From Glycomyces fuscus (GTDB taxonomy: Bacteria; Actinomycetota; Actinomycetes; Streptosporangiales; Streptosporangiaceae), in NCBI GenBank assembly GCA_002529455.1, contig NYMS01000053.1:124001-188000 (forward strand): 64,000 bases of DNA, read 5' to 3'. Positions 34,166 through 44,299 of the stretch are shown here, one piece after another. Numbering within the stretch: position 1 is the stretch's first letter; each line of letters begins with the position of its first letter. A program made the position numbers and the translations under genes. Under the pieces are notes generated by a model. It saw only the letters and a list, made by a program, of their open reading frames with translations. It was not told the DNA's origin and did no database searches.

Positions 34166-35911
34166 CTACATGTGCTCGGGAGCCTCCACGCCCAGCAGGT
34201 CCAGGCCCTGGACCAGGACCCGGAACGCCACCGCGACCAGTGCCAGGCGCGACTCGCGCTCGGCCTCGTTCTGGGCGTTCAGCACCGGGCAGTGCTCGTA
34301 GAAGGCCGTCAGGGACTGCGCCAGCTCGAACAGGTACGTGGACAGCCGGTGCGGCTGGAGCAGGTCGCCGACCTGCGCCACCACCGCGCCGAACTCCAGG
34401 AGCTTGAGCGCCAGGTCGCGCTCGGCGCCCTCGGAGACGCTGATGTCCCCCCTGGCCTGCGACAGCTCCAGGCCGCCCTTGCGGAAGATGGACCGGATCC
34501 GGGCCTGGGCGTACTGCAGGTACGGACCGGTGTTGCCGGTCAGGGCCAGCATGCGGTCGAAGTCGAACGTGTACTCGGTGTCGTGCGCGACCGACAGGTC
34601 GGCGTACTTGACCGCGCCGATGCCGACCTGGCGGGCGATGGCCGCCTGGCTCCGCGCGTCCAGGTCGGGGCGGTTCTGCGCGACCACCGCCGCGGCCCGC
34701 TCGACCGCCTCCTCCAGCAGCGCCATGAGGCGCACCGGGGCGCCGCTGCGGGTGCGCAGGATCTTGCCGTCGCTGCCGAGCACGTTGCCGATCTGCACGT
34801 GGACGGTCTCGACGCCCTCCGGCAGCCACCCGGCCTTGCGGGCGGTGGCCCACACCATCTTGAAGTGCATGGCCTGCGGGGCGCCGACCACGTACAGGAT
34901 GCGGTCGGCCTTGAGGTCGTCCACGCGGTGGCGGACGGTGGCCAGGTCGGTGGTGGCGTAGCCGTAGCCGCCGTCGCTCTTGCGCACGATCAGCGGGACG
35001 GGCTTGTCCTCGCGGCCGGTGAAGCCCTCCAGGAACACGCACAGGGCGCCGTCGCTGACCTCGGCGATGCCCTTGGCCTCCAACTCGTCGCACACGTCGG
35101 CGAGCGCGGCGTTGTAGGTGCTCTCCCCGGCGAGGTCCTCGTCGGTGAGGGTCACGTCGAGCTCGGTGTAGACCTTGTTGAAGTAGACCTTCGACAGGCC
35201 GACGAGCTTGCTCCACAGGCGCAGCGTCTCCTGGTCCCCGCCCTGGAGGGAGACCACGCGGCGGCGGGCGCGCGCGGCGAACTCCTCCTCGCCGGGGCCG
35301 GACGCGTCGAACTTGGTCCGGGCCGCCTGGTAGAAGGCGTTGGGGTCGGTGGTGACCAGGTCCGCCTCGGGGGAGTCCTCGCCCACCTCCAGCAGGTGCT
35401 CGATGAGCATGCCGAAGGGGGTGCCCCAGTCGCCGATGTGGTTCTGGCGGATGACGTGGTGGCCCAGGAACTCCAGGGTGCGCGCGAGCGCGTCGCCGAC
35501 CACGGTGGTGCGCAGGTGCCCGACGTGCATCTCCTTGGCCACGTTGGGCGCGGAGTAGTCCAGCGGGATGTTCTGGCGCTCCTGCTCGGGGACGCCCAGG
35601 CGCGGGTCGTCCAGGAGCCGGCGGGTCTGCTCCGCGATCCAGTCCTCGCGCAGCGTCAGGTTGATGAAGCCCGGCCCGCTGACCTCGACGTCGCGGCAGA
35701 CGTCGGCCACGTCCAGGTGCTCCATGATCGCCGCGGACACCTCACGCGGCTTTCGGCCCAGGCGCTTGGCGAGCGCGAGCGCGGCGTTCGCCTGGTAGTC
35801 GGCGAACTGGGACGGGCGGATGACGGGGTCGGTGTCGGCGAACTCGGGGCCGAAGGCGGCGCCGAGGGCGGACTGGACCCGTCGCGAGAGTACTTCCTGC
35901 GGGTCGGCCAT
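34166..35911 (-). CDS. argS: Arginyl-tRNA synthetase
   Basis: A 581-residue class I aminoacyl-tRNA synthetase. The N-terminal Add-1 domain is followed by the HIGH motif as HVGH (129-132) in APNVAKEMHVGHLRTTVVGD. The nucleotide-binding KMSK region is degenerate, as in most ArgS (GKILRTRSGAPVRL). The C-terminal DALR anticodon-binding domain ends in FRVLVQGLDLLGVEAPEHM. Length and domain order fit the family. Monocistronic with a strong terminator; plsX is upstream on the same strand. Confidence 0.95.
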   Translation of the reverse strand: MADPQEVLSRRVQSALGAAFGPEFADTDPVIRPSQFADYQANAALALAKRLGRKPREVSAAIMEHLDVADVCRDVEVSGPGFINLTLREDWIAEQTRRLLDDPRLGVPEQERQNIPLDYSAPNVAKEMHVGHLRTTVVGDALARTLEFLGHHVIRQNHIGDWGTPFGMLIEHLLEVGEDSPEADLVTTDPNAFYQAARTKFDASGPGEEEFAARARRRVVSLQGGDQETLRLWSKLVGLSKVYFNKVYTELDVTLTDEDLAGESTYNAALADVCDELEAKGIAEVSDGALCVFLEGFTGREDKPVPLIVRKSDGGYGYATTDLATVRHRVDDLKADRILYVVGAPQAMHFKMVWATARKAGWLPEGVETVHVQIGNVLGSDGKILRTRSGAPVRLMALLEEAVERAAAVVAQNRPDLDARSQAAIARQVGIGAVKYADLSVAHDTEYTFDFDRMLALTGNTGPYLQYAQARIRSIFRKGGLELSQARGDISVSEGAERDLALKLLEFGAVVAQVGDLLQPHRLSTYLFELAQSLTAFYEHCPVLNAQNEAERESRLALVAVAFRVLVQGLDLLGVEAPEHM

Positions 35912-35951
35912 GCCCCAAGCGTACCGACCGGAGCCGCCCCTCCCGGCACGT

Positions 35952-35990
35952 GCGGGACGGCGGGGGCCCCGCCTCCGGGGGCCGTCCCGC
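35952..35990 (-). terminator. plsX terminator
   Basis: A 10-bp inverted repeat (GCGGGACGGC / GCCGTCCCGC) with a GC-rich 19-base loop lies 26 bases past the plsX stop and before argS. Confidence 0.55.
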
Positions 35991-36016
35991 CGGCGTCCCG
36001 CCCGGAGGGCCGCCCC

Positions 36017-37141
36017 TCAGCGCTCCTCGGACTGCTCGCCGCCCCGCTGCCCCGGCGCCTCGGACTGGGCCAGGCGGTGCAGCCAGTTCGGCGGACGGTT
36101 GTGCACCCGGCGGCGGATCTGCTCCCCGATGCGGCCGCCCGCCAGGTCGTGGGCCAGCTGGCAGGCGCGGGCCACGCCCTTGGCCCGGCTGTCGCCGTGC
36201 GCGATCACCACGGTCCCGTTCAGGCCCAGCAGCGCGGCACCGCCGTAGGTCTCGCTGTCCAGCCGCTCGCGCAGGCTCCGCAGCGCCCTGCGCTGCAACA
36301 AGGCGCCCGCCTTGGCCGCGGCCGAGGAGGTCAGCGCCGCGTGCACGGCCTCCATCGCGAACGCGGCCGTGCCCTCCACCGACTTCAGCGCCACGTTGCC
36401 GGTGTGGCCGTCGGTCACCACCACGTCCACCTTGCGCGCCAGCAGGTCGTGGCCCTCGATGTTGCCCCGGAAGTCCATCACCGGGGAGCCCTCCGCGGTG
36501 GCCGCCAGCAGCTCCGTCGCCCTGCGCACGAGCTTGTTGCCCTTGCCGGGCTCCGAGCCGATGGTGAGCACCCCCACCCTGGGCCTGCGCACCCCGAACG
36601 CGGTCTGGGCGTAGGCGCAGCCCAGGTGCGCGAACTGCACCAGCATCTCGGGCTTGGCGTCGGCGTTGGCCCCGGCGTCCACCATGATCGTGGGCGTCTC
36701 GCCGGTGGGCAGGGTCACGGCCAGGGCCGGGCGCAGCACCCCCGGCTGGGTGCGCAGCCGCACGGTGGAGGTCGCCACGATCCCGCCGGTGGACCCGGCC
36801 GAGACCAGGGCGTCGGCGTCGCCCCGGCGGATCAGGCGGCAGGAGACGGCCGCGCTGGAGCGGGGCCGCCGCCAGCTGGCCAGGGCGCCCTCGTGCATGG
36901 CCAGGTTGTCCTCGGCGTGCACGATGGGGATGTCGCGCAGCGCGCCCTCCTCGGCGAGCAGCGCGGCGATCTCGCTCCGGCGGCCCACGAGCAGGACGCG
37001 CAGGCCGAGTTCGCGGACGGCCGTCACGGCGCCCCGGACGATCTCGGCGGGCGCGTTGTCCCCGCCCATCGCGTCCACGGCGATGATCGGGGGGGACGTG
37101 CGCCGCGCGACGGGCGCCTCCGCGTCGGGTGTACCAGTCAA
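36017..37141 (-). CDS. plsX: Phosphate acyltransferase PlsX
   Basis: A 374-residue protein (from TTG 37141) matching PlsX: IIAVDAMGGDNAPAEIV, DALVSAGSTGGIVA, TIMVDAGANADAKPEML, VGVLTIGSEPGKGNKL, VDVVVTDGHTGNVALKSVEG. It makes acyl-phosphate from acyl-ACP for phospholipid synthesis. The start is uncertain: TTG 37141 has AGGGA at 4 bases; GTG 37153 and GTG 37216 give longer N-termini without an RBS. About 45 residues before IIAVDAMGG are Pro/Arg-rich and probably disordered in any case. A 30-residue basic tail extends the C-terminus. Confidence 0.9.
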   Translation of the reverse strand: MTGTPDAEAPVARRTSPPIIAVDAMGGDNAPAEIVRGAVTAVRELGLRVLLVGRRSEIAALLAEEGALRDIPIVHAEDNLAMHEGALASWRRPRSSAAVSCRLIRRGDADALVSAGSTGGIVATSTVRLRTQPGVLRPALAVTLPTGETPTIMVDAGANADAKPEMLVQFAHLGCAYAQTAFGVRRPRVGVLTIGSEPGKGNKLVRRATELLAATAEGSPVMDFRGNIEGHDLLARKVDVVVTDGHTGNVALKSVEGTAAFAMEAVHAALTSSAAAKAGALLQRRALRSLRERLDSETYGGAALLGLNGTVVIAHGDSRAKGVARACQLAHDLAGGRIGEQIRRRVHNRPPNWLHRLAQSEAPGQRGGEQSEER

Positions 37142-37468
37142 CTGTTCCCTCACGGGTGTGGTGGGCGGACGCGGTGACACGGTATCGGGTCGCGCCGGGG
37201 CGGCGCCGTCGGGCACTTTCGTCTACTCGTGCGAGGATACTTACCGTATGTCCAGGTCAGGTCTGGACTTCCCGCATGATGGATAAAAGTCCCCAAACGG
37301 GGTATATCCGCTCGCTGGCCCGGGGTGTGAACACGCTCCGGGCACACGCGACAACCACATCAAACCCCTTCCGGCGGTCCGCCGGTGTGCCCGCACACCG
37401 GAACCGCTGGATCAGGGCTGCCCGCACCAACCCGCCGGGCACCCTGCTCACCCGCAGAGAGGAGAGGC

Positions 37469-38833
<1,365 letters not shown>

Positions 38834-38961
38834 CGGGACCCGGCCGCCGCGCGCGTCCCGGACCGGAGGGTGCGTGACGGGGCGGGCGGAGGTTCGCGTC
38901 CCAGGGGAATTGGAGCGTCCCTGGGGCGGGGCCCCGCCCGCCGCGCGCGGCACCGGACACA

Positions 38962-38996
38962 ACGGAGCCCGGCACCGCGGTGGTGCCGGGCTCCGT
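38962..38996 (+). terminator. Terminator after the KamA-family gene
   Basis: Perfect 15-bp stem (ACGGAGCCCGGCACC / GGTGCCGGGCTCCGT) with a 5-base loop, about 130 bases past the stop; it could also terminate the convergent DUF397 transcript. Confidence 0.75.
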
Positions 38997-39104
38997 CGGC
39001 GTCCGCGCCGTGGACGGAGTGCGGGCCGCCGGACGGGTTCGGGTGGTCACGGCGGCCCTCGACGCGGACCCTTTCCGGGTTGGTCTGAGGGGTGGGGGTC
39101 CCGG

Positions 39105-39341
39105 TCAGCGCAGGAGGGCGTCGAAGTCCCCGGTCTTGGCGCCGCGCACGAAGGCCTCGATCTCGGCGGGGGTGTAGACGAGCGCCGGCCCCTGGGGGTC
39201 GCGCGAGTTGCGTACGGCGATGTCCCCGTCCGGAAGCGTGGCGACCTCGACGCAGTTCCCGTCCGGGTTGCTCCAGCTGCTCTTGGTCCAGACGACCTTC
39301 GGCAGACGGCTGGCGGGAACGCCGTTGTAGATCGGATGCAT
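39105..39341 (-). CDS. DUF397 protein (locus 1)
   Basis: A 78-residue protein with the DUF397 signature VVWTKSSWSNPDGNCVEVA and AVRNSRDPQGPALVYTPAEIEAFV. DUF397 proteins (BldB/AbaA-OrfD-like) are small regulatory partners of XRE-type WhiJ/AbaA-OrfA proteins in actinomycetes. GGAGG is six bases before ATG 39341. It precedes no other gene in its unit. The XRE gene of the pair starts 1.5 kb away on the same strand, leaving a 612-base gap that contains the operator at 39523-39556. Confidence 0.9.
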   Translation of the reverse strand: MHPIYNGVPASRLPKVVWTKSSWSNPDGNCVEVATLPDGDIAVRNSRDPQGPALVYTPAEIEAFVRGAKTGDFDALLR

Positions 39342-39512
39342 CTCAACCTCCTGGAACGTGGGGGACGCGTGAGCGGGGTGTGTCCACACACGGCGGTCCA
39401 GTCCGCCGCGCCCGTCGTGTCGAAACCACCGGGACCCCCCGTTGAGAAGTTGGCCCCCGGGTATGGGCGGCCCTGTCCCCCGTTGGGCTGTTTCATCCCG
39501 GGTGCGAGCCAA

Positions 39513-39556
39513 AGCGTAGCTTATGCACGTGCATTCGTACTTACGGCGGTAAGTAC
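39513..39556 (-). promoter_or_regulatory. Two-part palindromic element, copy 1, in the DUF397 promoter region
   Basis: ATGCACGTGCAT (39523-39534) and GTACTTAC-GGCG-GTAAGTAC (39537-39556) are two perfect palindromes placed side by side. On the transcribed strand a -10-like TACGCT (39513-39518) follows. The same pair, TGCACGTGCA then CTTAC-N4-GTAAG, recurs at 41078-41108 before the ATPase gene. Confidence 0.6.
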
Positions 39557-39803
39557 TTCTGCAAGGGCGAAGGGCGGTGCGGGACCGTAACCGCATGTCA
39601 CGCCTAACGCAACGGGAAGCCGGGAGGTTCGTTCCCCGCGGATCGTTGTCCGGTCGTGGCCGAAGGCGGCCGCAGGGGGACCGATTCCCCGTGCGCGCGG
39701 CGAGCATTTGGATGCGGAGAGTGACGAGCGCGGGGAGGGCGGTGCGTCGGGACACCCGTCGGGGAGGCTTCCGGGCGGGGCGCCGTCGGGGCCTGCCGTG
39801 GGA

Positions 39804-39882
39804 GGGGGCCGGTGCGCGGGGAGGCCGTCGGGGGCCGTCGCGGGGGAGGAGCGCCGGGGGCCGGTGCGCGGGGAGGCCGTCG
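39804..39882. repeat. 27-bp direct repeat in intergenic G-rich tract
   Basis: GGGGGCCGGTGCGCGGGGAGG then CCGTCG occurs exactly at 39804-39830 and again at 39856-39882. It lies in the non-coding part between DUF397 and its XRE partner, where no other gene is visible. Confidence 0.7.
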
Positions 39883-39953
39883 CGGGGGTCGGGGGGTCTC
39901 CCGAGGCGGGTACCCCGGTCAGGGGCTCGGGAGCCGGCGGGCGGGGGCGGTGG

Positions 39954-40862
39954 TCAGGAGTAGCGCTCCAGGAAGCCGCGGAGGATCTCCTCCGTGGCCG
40001 AGGGCGGGGGCGCCTGGGTGGCGAGGTGGTCCATCGTCTGCGCGTAGCGGTGGGTGTCGTCGTACTTGTCGAAGTACAGGGCGCTGCTCAGCTGTTCCAG
40101 GTAGACCACGTCGGGCAGCTGGGGGGTGGGGAAGCGCAGGATGCTGAACGGGCCGCCCGCGGCGGCGTGGCCGCCCATGGCGAAGGTGGCGATCTGGAGG
40201 GTGATGTTGGGGCGGCGGGCCATCTCGACGAGGTGCTCGATCTGCCCGCGCATCACCCCGGCGTCGCCGTAGGGGCGGTGCAGCACGGCCTCGTCGATGA
40301 CCGCCCACAGTCTGGGCGCCTCCGGTTCGACGAATCTTCGCTGGCGGCGCATGCGCATCCGCACCCGGCTGTCGACGTCCTCCTCCGACGCGGCGGTCGG
40401 GGACAGGCGGATGACCGAGCGGGCGTAGTCCTCGCTCTGGAGCAGGCCGGGGACGAACTGGACCTCGAAGGTGCGGATGACCGACGCGGCCTCCTCCAGG
40501 CCGACGTAGACGCCGAACCAGTTCGGCAGCACGTCGCCGTACTTGTGCCACCAGCCCTGGGCGTTGGCGCTGGAGATCAGGCCGAGGAGGGCCTCGCGCT
40601 GCTCCACGTCGTCCACGCCGTAGAGCTTGAGCAGGTCGTCCACGTCGCGGCGCTTGAAGCTGACCTGGCCGAGCTCCATGCGGCTGATCTTGGCGTGGGA
40701 GGCCCGGATGGCGTATCCGGCGTCGTGCCGCGAAATCCCCTTCTCCTGCCGCAGCCGCCGAAGCTGCGTTCCCAGGAGAATGCGCAGCACGGTGGGACCA
40801 CCGCTGGAATTGGCCAGGAAATCCTGGGTGACCTGCAGATTTCTCGCTTCTTCGGCGACCAC
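39954..40862 (-). CDS. XRE-family regulator with DUF5753 (WhiJ/AbaA-OrfA-like, locus 1)
   Basis: A 302-residue protein from GTG 40862 (GGAGG at 4 bases). An N-terminal helix-turn-helix (about residues 24-85: LGTQLRRLRQEKGISRHDAG and SHAKISRMELGQ) is followed by the DUF5753 domain (WFGVYVGLEEAASVIRTFEV, FVPGLLQSEDYAR). In Streptomyces coelicolor WhiJ such proteins bind DNA near developmental genes and are paired with DUF397 partners, which may be sensed or released. It likely controls the promoters in this locus. The 3' flank overlaps a G-rich direct repeat. Not orthologous with certainty to any named regulator. Confidence 0.9.
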   Translation of the reverse strand: MVAEEARNLQVTQDFLANSSGGPTVLRILLGTQLRRLRQEKGISRHDAGYAIRASHAKISRMELGQVSFKRRDVDDLLKLYGVDDVEQREALLGLISSANAQGWWHKYGDVLPNWFGVYVGLEEAASVIRTFEVQFVPGLLQSEDYARSVIRLSPTAASEEDVDSRVRMRMRRQRRFVEPEAPRLWAVIDEAVLHRPYGDAGVMRGQIEHLVEMARRPNITLQIATFAMGGHAAAGGPFSILRFPTPQLPDVVYLEQLSSALYFDKYDDTHRYAQTMDHLATQAPPPSATEEILRGFLERYS

Positions 40863-41053
40863 ATCGCCTCCTGTGTAGCGGCTGTAGCGACTTTGGCGCG
40901 GGCGACCGCTCAGTATACCCACGGTGTTCCGTTGCGGACAGAGGTGAGCGGGGATTGGGCTGGGACCTATGGGTCCCTTACGGGTCTGGTGTAAACGCGG
41001 ATGCCTGTCTGTGAATTCTGAGCAGGGGATCTACCAATAAGGGCGCTTCGTCC

Positions 41054-41108
41054 TATACTCTAGGCCGGACGTTGAGCTGCACGTGCATCTGTGTCTTACA
41101 GATGTAAG
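41054..41108 (+). promoter_or_regulatory. Two-part palindromic element, copy 2, with TATACT -10, upstream of the ATPase gene
   Basis: TATACT (41054-41059) is a good -10. Just downstream, TGCACGTGCA (41078-41087) and CTTAC-AGAT-GTAAG (41095-41108) repeat the DUF397 promoter arrangement in order, with 7 rather than 6 bases between the palindromes. Bound protein would sit over the start of the transcript, as for a repressor. Confidence 0.6.
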
Positions 41109-41161
41109 CCACGATGGCCCCGCGAACCGGGTCAGCCCACAGCGCACTCGTGAGGACCGTG

Positions 41162-41713
41162 ATGAACGCAGAGCTGGTGTCCTCGGAGACGGACTCCGAG
41201 ACCCCCTGGAGCCGACCCTCCCTCGCGGAGGCCTCCCAGGCCCTCCTGGGCGGCTGGTGGGACGACCCCCTGGGCCGCCTCTCCGTCGGCGAGCGCGCGC
41301 GGACCAGGGACGCGGCCGCCGGCGCCTTCGCCGCCTCGCCGGAGTCGGTGCGCAGGGCACGTGAGTTCGCCGCCGGGGCACTGGAGGGGTGGGGGTTCTC
41401 GGAGGAGGTCGAGGACGTCCGGCTGATCGTCTCCGAGCTCGTGGGCAACGCCTGCCGCCACGCCCTTCCCGAGGGCGGCTCCCGGCACGGCCGCGTGGTG
41501 GTCCAGCTGCGCCGCCTCGACGGCGGGCGGGGCGGCGTGGTGTGCATGGTCGCCGATTCCAGCGAAAAGGCCCCGGTCAGAGTGGACGCCCACCATTTCG
41601 CCGAGTCGGGCCGGGGGCTGGGACTCGTCTCCGCTTTCAGCCGCGAATGGGGCTGGGAACCGGTCGGGGGCCGCGGAAAAATCGTGTGGGCGATATGCGG
41701 TGGTGAGGGCTGA
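41162..41713 (+). CDS. GHKL-type ATPase / anti-sigma-like kinase (locus 1)
   Basis: A 183-residue protein. The HATPase_c_2 domain has the N-box DVRLIVSELVGNACRHA (about 84-100) and G-box GRGLGLVSAFSREWGWE (about 148-165); the Asp of the ADP-contact VADSS is present. A 65-residue N-terminal region precedes it. Members phosphorylate STAS anti-sigma antagonists or bind sigma factors, and in aba-like loci are the third partner beside XRE and DUF397. ATG 41162 (GAGGA, 6 bases); the STAS gene follows 151 bases downstream on the same strand. Its promoter holds element copy 2. Confidence 0.85.
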   Translation: MNAELVSSETDSETPWSRPSLAEASQALLGGWWDDPLGRLSVGERARTRDAAAGAFAASPESVRRAREFAAGALEGWGFSEEVEDVRLIVSELVGNACRHALPEGGSRHGRVVVQLRRLDGGRGGVVCMVADSSEKAPVRVDAHHFAESGRGLGLVSAFSREWGWEPVGGRGKIVWAICGGEG

Positions 41714-41864
41714 GGCACGCCCCTGACGGGTTCCGGAAAAGGACACCGGGGCTGTGGACGGCATCAGACGGACCGCCCGGGAAGAGTAGGCTGTCAACGC
41801 ATGTCGGCATTTGGCCGATCGCGTCCTGAGCAGAGTTCCCTACACCCGATCCCCGGAGCGAGGC

Positions 41865-42233
41865 GTGACCGTGCTGGACACGGAACAGGACCAGTTCGTC
41901 TGTGACGGGGTCACCGTCGTCGAGCTGGGCGGCGAGATCGACATCGCCACCGCCGAGGAGGCGTTCACCCGGATCACGGCCGCCGCCGACGACGGCTGCG
42001 TGGTGGTCGACCTGTCCGCGGTGGAGTTCATCGACGCCTCGGGCGTCAACGCCCTCGTGCGCGCCCTGCGCTTCGCCGCGGCGGCCCGGCACCACCTCCT
42101 CCTGGCCTGCCCGCCCCGTCAGCTGACCCGGATCCTCGACGTGCTGGCGCTGGGCGGGATCCTGCCGACCCACCCCGACGTCTCCACCGCACGCGCCGCC
42201 CACGACGGGTCCGGGCGCGGCGCTCCGCGCTGA
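41865..42233 (+). CDS. STAS-domain anti-sigma factor antagonist
   Basis: A 122-residue protein of the SpoIIAA/RsbV type: VVELGGEIDIATAEEA, VVVDLSAVEFIDASGVNALV, with S59 in the position phosphorylated by an anti-sigma kinase. GTG 41865 follows GGAGCGAGG. The upstream GHKL ATPase is its likely kinase partner. Together they may form a partner switch acting on a sigma factor encoded elsewhere. The PP2C-HATPase protein at 18.3-20.6 kb is a candidate phosphatase. Confidence 0.88.
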   Translation: MTVLDTEQDQFVCDGVTVVELGGEIDIATAEEAFTRITAAADDGCVVVDLSAVEFIDASGVNALVRALRFAAAARHHLLLACPPRQLTRILDVLALGGILPTHPDVSTARAAHDGSGRGAPR

Positions 42234-42324
42234 CGGGAGCGTTCCCACGAGGGGGAGCGGACCCGGGCACGCACCCGGTGTACCCGGCGCGGCCCCGCGC
42301 CGCACGCGGACCGGCCCCGGACAC

Positions 42325-42369
42325 GGGAGGGGGCGCGCCCGGCGCCGCGCGCCGGACACGCCCCCTCCC
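42325..42369. terminator. Bidirectional terminator between STAS and glmS
   Basis: A perfect 11-bp stem (GGGAGGGGGCG / CGCCCCCTCCC) encloses a second GC hairpin. It ends 9 bases before the glmS stop and serves both convergent genes. Confidence 0.65.
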
Positions 42370-42377
42370 CGGTCCCC

Positions 42378-44225
42378 CTACTCGACCGTCACGCTCTTGG
42401 CCAGGTTGCGCGGCTGGTCCACGTCGTTGCCCTTGGCCAGGGCCAGCTCGCAGGCGAACACCTGCATCGGGATCGTGGACACGAGCGGCTGGAGCAGGGT
42501 CGGCACGGCCGGGATGGGGATGAGCACGTCCGCGTACGGGCGGACCGCCTCGTCGCCCTCCTCGGCGATGACGATGGTGCGGGCGCCGCGGGCGCGCACC
42601 TCCTGGATGTTGGACACGATCTTGTCGTGCAGCACGCTGCGGCCCTTGGGGGAGGGCACCACGACCACGACCGGCACACCGTCCTCGATGAGCGCGATCG
42701 ACCCGTGCTTGAGCTCACCGGCGGCGAACGCCTCGGCGTGCATGTACGCCAGCTCCTTGAGCTTGAGCGCGCCCTCCATCGCCACGGGGTAGCCCACGTG
42801 GCGGCCCAGGAACAGCACCGTGTTCACGTCCGACAGCGACCGGGCCAGCTCGCGGACCGGCCCGGCCATCTCCAGGACCCGCTCGACCTGCTCGGGCATG
42901 GTGGCCAGCTGGGCGATCACGGTGTTGATCTCGTCGCCGAACTTCAGCCCCCGCACCTGGGCCAGGTACAGGCCGATCAGGTAGCAGGCGGCCAGCTGGG
43001 TGAGGAAGGTCTTGGTGGCGGCGACGCCGACCTCCGGGCCGGCGTGCGTGTACAGCACGCCGTCGGACTCGCGCGGGATGGTCGACCCGTTGACGTTGCA
43101 GATGGCCAGCACCCGGGCGCGCTGCTCGCGGGCGTAGCGGACCGCCATCAGCGTGTCCATGCTCTCGCCGGACTGGGAGATGGCGATGACCAGGGTCTGC
43201 TGGTCCAGGATCGGGTCCCGGTAGCGGAACTCGCTGGCCACCTCGACCTCGCACGGGATGCGGCACCAGTGCTCGATGGCGTACTTGGCGATCAGGCCCG
43301 CGTGGTAGGAGGTGCCGCAGGCGATGATGACGATCTTCTCGACGGAGCGCAGGTCCTCGGGGGTCAGGCGCATCTCGTCCAGCGTGAGCTGGCCGTCGGC
43401 CGTCACGCGGCCCAGGAGGGTGTCGGCCACCGCGCGCGGCTGCTCGACGATCTCCTTGAGCATGAAGTAGTCGTAGCCGCCCTTCTCGGCGGCGGAGGCG
43501 TCCCAGTCCACGTGGTACTCGCGTACGCCGACGGGGTTGCCGTCGTAGTCGGTCACCGTGACCGAGTCCGCGCGCAGCTCCACGACCTGGTCCTGGCCCA
43601 GCTCGACCGCCTCGCGGGTGTGGGCGATGAACGCCGCGACGTCGCTGGCCAGGAAGTTCTCGCCCTCACCGCGGCCGACGACCAGCGGCGAGTTGCGGCG
43701 GGCGGCCACGACCAGGCCGGGGTCGTCCACGGAGGTGGCCACGAGGGTGAACGCGCCCTCCAGGCGCCTGCACACCGCGCGCATGGCGGAGGCGAGCTCG
43801 CCGGTCCGGGCCAGCTCGGTGTTGAGCAGGTGCGCGGCGACCTCGGTGTCGGTCTCGGAGAGGAACTTGCAGCCCCGCTCCTCCAGCTCCAGGCGCAGCG
43901 CGGCGAAGTTCTCGATGATGCCGTTGTGGACGACGGCGACACGGTTGTCGTTGTCCACGTGGGGGTGGGCGTTGACGTCGTTCGGGGCACCGTGCGTGGC
44001 CCAGCGCGTGTGCCCGATCCCGGCGCCGTCGCCGCTGATGGGCCGTTCCTCCAGGGCCTGGCGCAGGTTCGCGAGCTTGCCCGCGCGCTTCTCGGTACGC
44101 AGGGCGCCGTCGCCCAGCACAGCCACACCCGCGGAGTCATATCCGCGGTACTCCAACCTTGAGAGGCCGTTCACGACGACCTCAAGCGCCGGTTGCGGCC
44201 CGACGTAGCCAACGATTCCGCACAT
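42378..44225 (-). CDS. glmS: Glutamine-fructose-6-phosphate aminotransferase
   Basis: A 615-residue enzyme. It starts MCGIVGYVGPQPALEVVVNGL with the glutaminase nucleophile Cys at position 2, followed by GHTRWATHGAP and VAVVHNGIIENF. Two SIS domains carry the isomerase half (ACGTSYHAGLIAKY, AISQSGESMDTLMA, FLGRHVGYPVAMEGALKLKE) and the conserved C-terminal DQPRNLAKSVTVE. It makes glucosamine-6-phosphate for peptidoglycan. No ribozyme-like leader is recognisable; the 5' region contains a DasR-like box. ATG 44225 has only a weak RBS. Divergent from coaA. Confidence 0.96.
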   Translation of the reverse strand: MCGIVGYVGPQPALEVVVNGLSRLEYRGYDSAGVAVLGDGALRTEKRAGKLANLRQALEERPISGDGAGIGHTRWATHGAPNDVNAHPHVDNDNRVAVVHNGIIENFAALRLELEERGCKFLSETDTEVAAHLLNTELARTGELASAMRAVCRRLEGAFTLVATSVDDPGLVVAARRNSPLVVGRGEGENFLASDVAAFIAHTREAVELGQDQVVELRADSVTVTDYDGNPVGVREYHVDWDASAAEKGGYDYFMLKEIVEQPRAVADTLLGRVTADGQLTLDEMRLTPEDLRSVEKIVIIACGTSYHAGLIAKYAIEHWCRIPCEVEVASEFRYRDPILDQQTLVIAISQSGESMDTLMAVRYAREQRARVLAICNVNGSTIPRESDGVLYTHAGPEVGVAATKTFLTQLAACYLIGLYLAQVRGLKFGDEINTVIAQLATMPEQVERVLEMAGPVRELARSLSDVNTVLFLGRHVGYPVAMEGALKLKELAYMHAEAFAAGELKHGSIALIEDGVPVVVVVPSPKGRSVLHDKIVSNIQEVRARGARTIVIAEEGDEAVRPYADVLIPIPAVPTLLQPLVSTIPMQVFACELALAKGNDVDQPRNLAKSVTVE

Positions 44226-44299
44226 GGCCGCCAGCGTAAGCGAAGAAGTCGCTCGAATCGACCAACCAGGCATCCATACCACTGGCCGTTTTCCCAGGT

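Noticed and set aside
36017..37216. Longest PlsX start at GTG 37216
   Set aside because: No RBS; the extra residues are Pro-rich and not part of the family. TTG 37141 has a fitting AGGGA, although the true start remains uncertain.
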